From Caprimulgus europaeus (lineage: Eukaryota; Chordata; Aves; Caprimulgiformes; Caprimulgidae), in assembly GCA_907165065.1 (NCBI GenBank), contig OU015543.1, forward strand, positions 7,629,501-7,693,500: 64,000 nt of DNA, given 5' to 3'. The notes under the pieces are model-generated. The model worked only from the letters and a program-made list of their open reading frames with translations, was not told where the DNA came from and made no database searches. Position numbers and translations under genes: made by a program. Below, piece by piece: positions 12,041 through 64,000 of the stretch. The stretch's first letter is position 1; each line of letters starts with the position of its first letter.

Positions 12041-13094
12041 CAGTGGATTTTGCAGAAACTGTGGCAGTGGCTGTATTTTGTCACATAGGGTTTTCTGACA
12101 AGCCCCAGGGAGGGGCATGTGAAACTGCTGTGAAGCTCCTGCTTCCCTTTTCCTTGGCAAGTGGCTCTGTCAGTTTGTGCACAGAAGGGAACAGCCACAG
12201 CTGGAACCAGGGCTGAGCAGACACCTTTCCTCTGCTCCTGGCACTGAGAGTCCTGGCAGCTAAATTGAGTCCTGTGCTTCAAGATTTGATGTAGGGAAAG
12301 AGTCTAGGGCAGCCTTGGAGTCCTCCAGCTGCCACAGGAGCTTTTTACCTCGTTGAGGGAGCTGAAAGGCATTTCCTCTGCAGAACAGAGGGACTGGGGC
12401 CTTTCCACAGGGTGCTCCTTCCCTTCCTGAGTGCTGCTGGGCTGCCAAGGCTGTGGCAGCTCCAGGCCCCTCCCCACAGCCCATGGCCCAGGTCTGCTCC
12501 CTGCAGCACCTTAGGCTTTGAAAAGTGCTCAGCTCCAGCTATAGCCCCAACCCTAGGGCTGCCCTTCCAGCAGCTGCTGCCCCCCCACCCACAACCAACA
12601 GTCAAAGCCACCATGTCCATGCTAGGGCCTCCACTCCTGCTGCTCCTGACCAGGCTGGTTATGCCCCATCCACAGACACCTGGCAGCAGCTCCTCTCCCT
12701 CCTGGGAATGCACTGGAGCCCAGCTCAGGGAACCATGCACCCCACTAGTGACGAGCTCCCTCTTGGGTGCAGGGTAACCCTCCTTGCAGTCAACCCTCCT
12801 TCCTTTTAAAACGCCCAGGCAGGAGTAAGCTGTTCCTGCACACAGGCAGGACTTCTGCAGGGGCAGGGCCTGAGACAGAGGCAGGGAGTTCCACAGCCCC
12901 TGCACTCTTCCCAGCATGAGAAGCAGCAGACTCAAAGGAGACACTTGAGGAAAAGGTGCTCAGGGCTGAACACAATTGCAGGAGCTGGTGTCTGGGACCA
13001 GCAGGGGTCCCCAGCAGCCCCTCAGTGCTGGGAGGCACCCAGAGCCTGTGGTCCCACCAAAGCCATTTCCAGCTGCCCTGTGGAGCTGAGCCCA

Positions 13095-13150
13095 CAGAAT
13101 CATTTTGGTTGGAAAAGACCTTTAAGATCAAGTCCAACCTGACACTCCCA
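13095..13150 (-). mobile_element. CR1 3' end scrap (reverse)
   Basis: The sequence cagaatcattttggttggaa then aagacctttaagatcaagtc is the reverse complement of a CR1 terminal segment. It is too short to assign to a subfamily. Confidence 0.75.
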
Positions 13151-13664
13151 GACAGGAGCTTTCCACAGCCCCACCAGCCACCACTCTCTGCTACATGCCC
13201 TTTTTCCCCTCATCACATTTTTAACCCCATTATCTTCCCACCTCCCCTCTGCCTGTGTAGGTCAATCTTAATCCCTATTTCCTCTGCAGACACAGCGAAC
13301 CACCCTCACCAGCAGTAGAGCTGAGCTGGGATCAACCCCAGGGCAATAGTACCTACAGCTTTCCAGCAGCCTCAGCCTTGTCCAACACCATCACTACCTC
13401 CTGCAAGAGCTCTGCTCCCAGACTGGTGCATGGCCCAGGCACTGCACAACAGGACACCCAGAACAGGAAATTTAACTGCTCAGGAAAAAGACCAGATTCT
13501 GTTACAGACCTCCCAGAAACAGGCTGAGCCTGCAATCACAGCAGTGAAGATCAGCACGACGTTTCAGAGCACTTTGTGCTCCAACTCTGTATTACCATCA
13601 GAGTTCAAAGGCAAAGGCTCAGCCCCCAGCCATTTATGCTGCATTTAGGTCAAAATAAGAGAGG

Positions 13665-13711
13665 GAAAAAAACCCAACCAAACAAGCCCAAACACCCCAA
13701 GCAAACAAAAC
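13665..13711. repeat. A/C-rich low-complexity tract
   Basis: Runs of A broken by CCC/CCCC blocks (aaaaaaacccaaccaaacaa and following). It is the complement type of the T/G tracts at 8241, 54317 and 62181. Confidence 0.75.
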
Positions 13712-13814
13712 AGGAAGAAGGGAAAAGGCAGCTTCCAGTCATATTCTCGTTTATTAAGGTCTATGCCAGCCTCAGGAGATTGCTCTTCCTGTAAGTAAAC
13801 AGAGCAGGCAGACG

Positions 13815-15321
13815 CATCTATAATGAATAAATTTATTGTCTTACAAAAATCATTGTCTAGAAATATGGGTATACAAGAAAACAAGAAATTTGCAGTCAGA
13901 TGCCTGGTGGTCAACAGCCAGTTTGAGTAAAAATATCCAAACACACACAACAAAACCTTTGCAACAGATGTTAAAGCTTTTAACCAAAAAAAGGAAATCC
14001 ATGTTTTTTTGAGCATGTGGCAGAGGAAGTTTCCTAGTTAACATTGATTCATTGTCACTAATATCAATAATACCACTTGGACTAGAGAGGTACATGATAT
14101 GAAGCACAGTCAAAATTAATACATTAAATCATTGTTATATAGGCAAATTATATATGTAACATTGTCTTAGTACTGTAGTGTCTAAGGCACTTTCTGTAAT
14201 GTCAGTTTTTCAGCTATTTAAACAAAAAGAATGCTAACTACTCGCTGTAATACTGTTCAAAATAAAAAACAACAACAACAAAAAAGGATTCACATCTACT
14301 GGCATGTTAACTCATAGGCAACACCCATCGCTGAAGCCCTGTAGCCGCCAGCTCCAGGCAAGCCCCTCACCGCACAAGTTGGTGGGCCCTGCTGCGCTGC
14401 TGGCCCACAGACCAGCTCCCCCAGTGACACCAGCCTGGCTGCTAAGGGACCATGAAAGCCTCGTCTCACTGTGCAGCCGCTCGGCTCCATGTCCTAAGAC
14501 TAACTCAGCCATAACTTAATAAATTAATTTTGCCTGTGTTGTTTATTTTCCTCTGGTGTTCACATTATATGAGCCTTAATCTGCTGGGCATGGTGATAGC
14601 AGGTCCCTACAAATGCAAGTACTGGACAGAGGAGGAGTGGGGATGGTATTTCTGTTTGCCTGTACTGCAGGAACACTAACTGATGAATCAGGTGCTGAGA
14701 ACACTTCAAAATGATATTGCAGGTTAAAAACGTACACTATTCATTCATCCCTACATCTCCCTCTAACACCGCCCAAGGCCGTTTCACAGTTCACGCGCTG
14801 ATTGTGTGCTGATCACAACAATGAGGAGAAAAGAAAGATACAGGTGCAGTTTGGTCTTCAATGATCCAACAGGCTCAGCTGTCTGAGCACAAAAGAAAGA
14901 GAAGGATGTTGTCTGTACAGCAGAGCATGCATAGTCATGACAACAGGTCTGTCCCAACCACCTACCCTCTAGAAATGAACTTTCTGGTTTTATTTAAAAA
15001 AAAGTTTCATCCTTCACACGACACTTTATAGAATGGCTTTATGATGAGAAAAATCTGGAAAATAGATGCATTGAACAGAGACGATCCCATTTTGTTTACT
15101 AGATATAAAAAAGCAGTTGTACCTATATCTGAAGCAGGGTACAGCATGGTGAGGCTGGAGAGCCTTAAGACATAGTTGACCTATGGTAAGTAACCTTGTA
15201 GCATGCCGACATTTCATAATGCAGATTTAGGGCCACAAGGCAGTTCAGTGGTCAGGAAAGTCCTCCTCCTTCTGCCGACTGTTCTGGAAAAGGTCTCTGC
15301 ACGCAACAGTGTGACAGGGCT
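13815..15321 (-). other. MYH10: MYH10 3' UTR (distal end approximate)
   Basis: A stretch of about 1.5 kb after the MYH10 stop codon, read on the minus strand, ending just beyond AATAAA (plus-strand tttatt at 13832-13837). It is A+T-rich. Extra AATAAA-like hexamers on the minus strand near 14541 and 14991 could give shorter 3' ends. No repeats are seen inside. Confidence 0.75.
13832..13837 (-). promoter_or_regulatory. MYH10: Poly(A) signal AATAAA, MYH10
   Basis: Minus-strand AATAAA within gtaagacaataaatttattc, the most distal strong signal after the MYH10 stop. The surrounding sequence looks to me like the conserved 3' end of vertebrate MYH10 transcripts. Confidence 0.7.
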
Positions 15322-61991
<46,670 letters not shown>

Positions 61992-64000
61992 CTAAAAACC
62001 ACACAAACAGAAAATAGACAGACATAAGCGCAGTGCACAGGCAATTAACAGTTCCTACATTCTGCTTCTTCCTTAGAGTCATTTTACCCAGGCTGTGGCA
62101 GTGACAGCACCTTCAGAATGGGGTTATTTTTCCCCTCACTTCTAAATCTGCTGATTGACTCCTTTGTCCAGTGAAGAATGTGTTTTGGGTTTTTGTTGGG
62201 TTTTTTTGTTTGGTTGGGTCGTTTTGTTTTTTTAATAACACACACATACACACACAAACAGAGCAGTGACCATATTGAATTTAACGGATGTCGAAAATCA
62301 TTGAACACAGAAAATTCACATTTAGGGCTAATGAAATTAGGCACAGACTTTGAGTGCTTAAGAGGAAAATCTGACTAACTGGTTTTTAGTGCAAGGTTAT
62401 TCTTAAACTTCTTGTTTTGTGGTTTAACAATATAGCAACTTTGAGAATACCTATTTTCAAACTTCCTTTCAAATCAGTGAAATACGCACGTTCAATCAGC
62501 CAGACATTCATATCATTGCAACATCTCTGACCTGAATGCATCCAAGAAGCCTGCCAGAACAGCATAATGGGAACTAAGCAGCACCAAATACAAAGATCAT
62601 TTCCAGATTGCTCAATTCAGCCAACATTGCTCAGTATGGTTAATGCAATTTTTTAAAAACATTTCTTGAACTTCTAGCCAATGGATGTAGAAATCAAAGT
62701 ACTTATCTTGAGGAAATTGCACAACAGCTTTTACAATTGCTGTCCATGAGGAGGTCTGGTAACAAAAAAAGTCTGTGCTGCTTCCATAAGCCCAGGAGGC
62801 ATGTATGTACATAGGAAAATATGATATTGTCTTCCTGCTCTGAAGGATGGCTTCAAAATAAAAAAAAAAAAAAAGTGAAGCTGTCTGGAATGTGGTCTCA
62901 AAAATCAATGCTTGTGTTCATACCTGCTTTTTCCAGTGAATAAAGGCCCCAGAATGAGCATCAAAGAATGGGAAATGAATGGGAAATATTTCCACATGAT
63001 GTCAGTTTTCACACAGGAACTTTTAAAAGTCACTAATTAACACCTAAAAGAGACTTTTTATTTGTGTATTGAAATATATTTTAATTCCTCCTGGAAACTA
63101 ATGGCTGCTTGTTCTTTAATGTGACCTCAAGTTATCTGCTCAAGACTTGTTTACTTCCAAATATATTCCCTTAGGGACTACGTATTCTCTGAATTCTGAA
63201 GCAACTAAAAAATAAGTGTGTGAGTCTTAGCTCCGAGCACACTAAACACTACTAAGGCCACAGTGCCTATGCACTACACCTGAGGTCTGCCAATATTACA
63301 GCTCTCAGAAGCACTTTTCAATTGACAAAAAAAATCCACAATTGGAGAAAAATTAGATCCCTGTTATAACCACTCTATGCACATCTGCAATTTATATTCT
63401 AAAAGTTTCCTATGTCAGTGCATCAGATAGTGGGAAAGCATTTGCTCACACCATTCCTCCCATTCCCTTCTCCCAACCATGCTGTCAGCTCCTGCTAAGA
63501 CACCAAGTATAAAAATGAGAAGCTTGCTTATCATGCTGTACACAGCTTGAAATAAACCACATTACGTATATTAAACGCAGCAAGAACGTCACAGCTTACA
63601 TTTCAAATTCTAGCTATGCTGGAAAAGAAAGCACACTGACTTCAAAATTTGACTCCTCCATACATCGTTGTGCCACTTTAAAGCATCTCGATGGAGGCAT
63701 GCTTTGTGCTTTTAAGTGCTTCATTGGGGTTTCTGCAGGAGAGCCTCTGCAATGCATCGGGAAATAATTTTACTCAAATTCTCCAACTGAATGCAAAAAG
63801 TTGCAAGTAGTTCATTTTTACAATCATCTCTGAAGAAAACATTCAGTTGAGTCCTCAGACGTGGGGGAAATCCATGAGAATGAACAGAGCGATCACAGCC
63901 CAGCCAGCCTCTGTGGTCTGCACTCGCAAGTAGACCTGGCATAGCCATGGCTAAGAGACAGCAAACCTCTCACACAATCTCAAACAGCTTCTGATTCTGT
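61992..64000 (-). other. MYH10: MYH10 intron upstream of the first visible exon (incomplete)
   Basis: No P-loop exon and no 30-nt B1-like exon is seen here. A T/G-rich tract (62181-62234) followed by CA-rich sequence (to about 62260) is present. The intron continues beyond the window. Confidence 0.7.
62181..62234. repeat. T/G-rich tract followed by CA-rich sequence
   Basis: tgttttgggtttttgttggg and similar T/G blocks, then aacacacacatacacacaca. Low complexity. Confidence 0.8.

Larger units (their letters stand above)
12041..13814. other. Intergenic gap between convergent NDEL1 and MYH10
   Basis: About 1.8 kb between the inferred polyadenylation sites. It is G+C-rich on the NDEL1 side. A small CR1 3' end (13095-13150) and an A/C-rich tract (13665-13711) are the only features. 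An open minus-strand frame of about 199 codons at 12345-12944 resembles nothing I know and is probably chance. Confidence 0.65.

Noticed and set aside
12345..12944. Open minus-strand frame of 199 codons between NDEL1 and MYH10
   Set aside because: Cys/Gly/Ser/Trp-rich composition typical of G+C-rich chance frames, no recognisable domain, and open frames overlap it on the other strand.
62892..62945. Candidate B1 exon: minus-strand sequence ending GGAAAAAGCAG before a GTATGA donor
   Set aside because: The coded residues (HWKKQ) do not resemble the known B1 insert, and no acceptor AG gives a 30-nt exon.

Overview
This is vertebrate, most likely avian, chromosomal DNA. It holds the two tail-to-tail neighbours NDEL1 (+ strand, 3' end only) and MYH10 (- strand, nonmuscle myosin heavy chain IIB, from mid motor domain to stop codon). 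The bird assignment rests on several CR1 LINE copies with their typical 3' ends (ATTCTGTGA-type repeats), an avian-style solo LTR, and the absence of SINE/Alu/L1-type repeats. NDEL1 next to MYH10 is also the order I know from other vertebrates.

Layout. 1-12040: the last two coding exons of NDEL1 (1381-1532 and 10347-10434), separated by an 8.8 kb intron with two CR1 fragments, then a 3' UTR of about 1.6 kb ending after AATAAA at 12017. 12040-13815: short G+C-rich intergenic gap with a small CR1 scrap. 13815-61991: MYH10 on the minus strand, with a 1.5 kb 3' UTR and 37 coding exons. 61992-64000: intron leading to upstream MYH10 exons outside the window.

I rebuilt the MYH10 exons one by one from GT/AG sites and reading phase. 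Without the alternative B2 exon they sum to 5,298 nt, i.e. 1,765 residues plus stop. Added to the 211 residues that precede the loop-1 splice point, this gives the family's 1,976 residues with no net insertion or deletion. The exons cover switch 1, switch 2, relay helix, loop 2, actin-binding segment, SH1/SH2 helices, converter, two IQ motifs, the whole coiled-coil rod and the non-helical tail. A 63-nt exon at 42231-42293 is the loop-2 B2 cassette. The P-loop exon and the loop-1 B1 cassette are not seen in the window.

Mobile DNA inside MYH10: a 2.85 kb CR1 with its endonuclease/reverse-transcriptase frame almost whole (three in-frame stops and one frameshift) at 47553-50406; a 650-bp solo LTR with a perfect 5-bp target duplication at 30669-31318; and several CR1 3' ends. 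I found no operon, CRISPR, tRNA or rRNA and no evidence of an undescribed gene system. The most interesting items are the B2 cassette with flanking UGCAUG motifs, the near-complete antisense CR1, and the cleanly bounded solo LTR.

NDEL1 acts with LIS1 and cytoplasmic dynein; MYH10 forms bipolar actin-based contractile filaments. The two genes are neighbours, not a functional unit.
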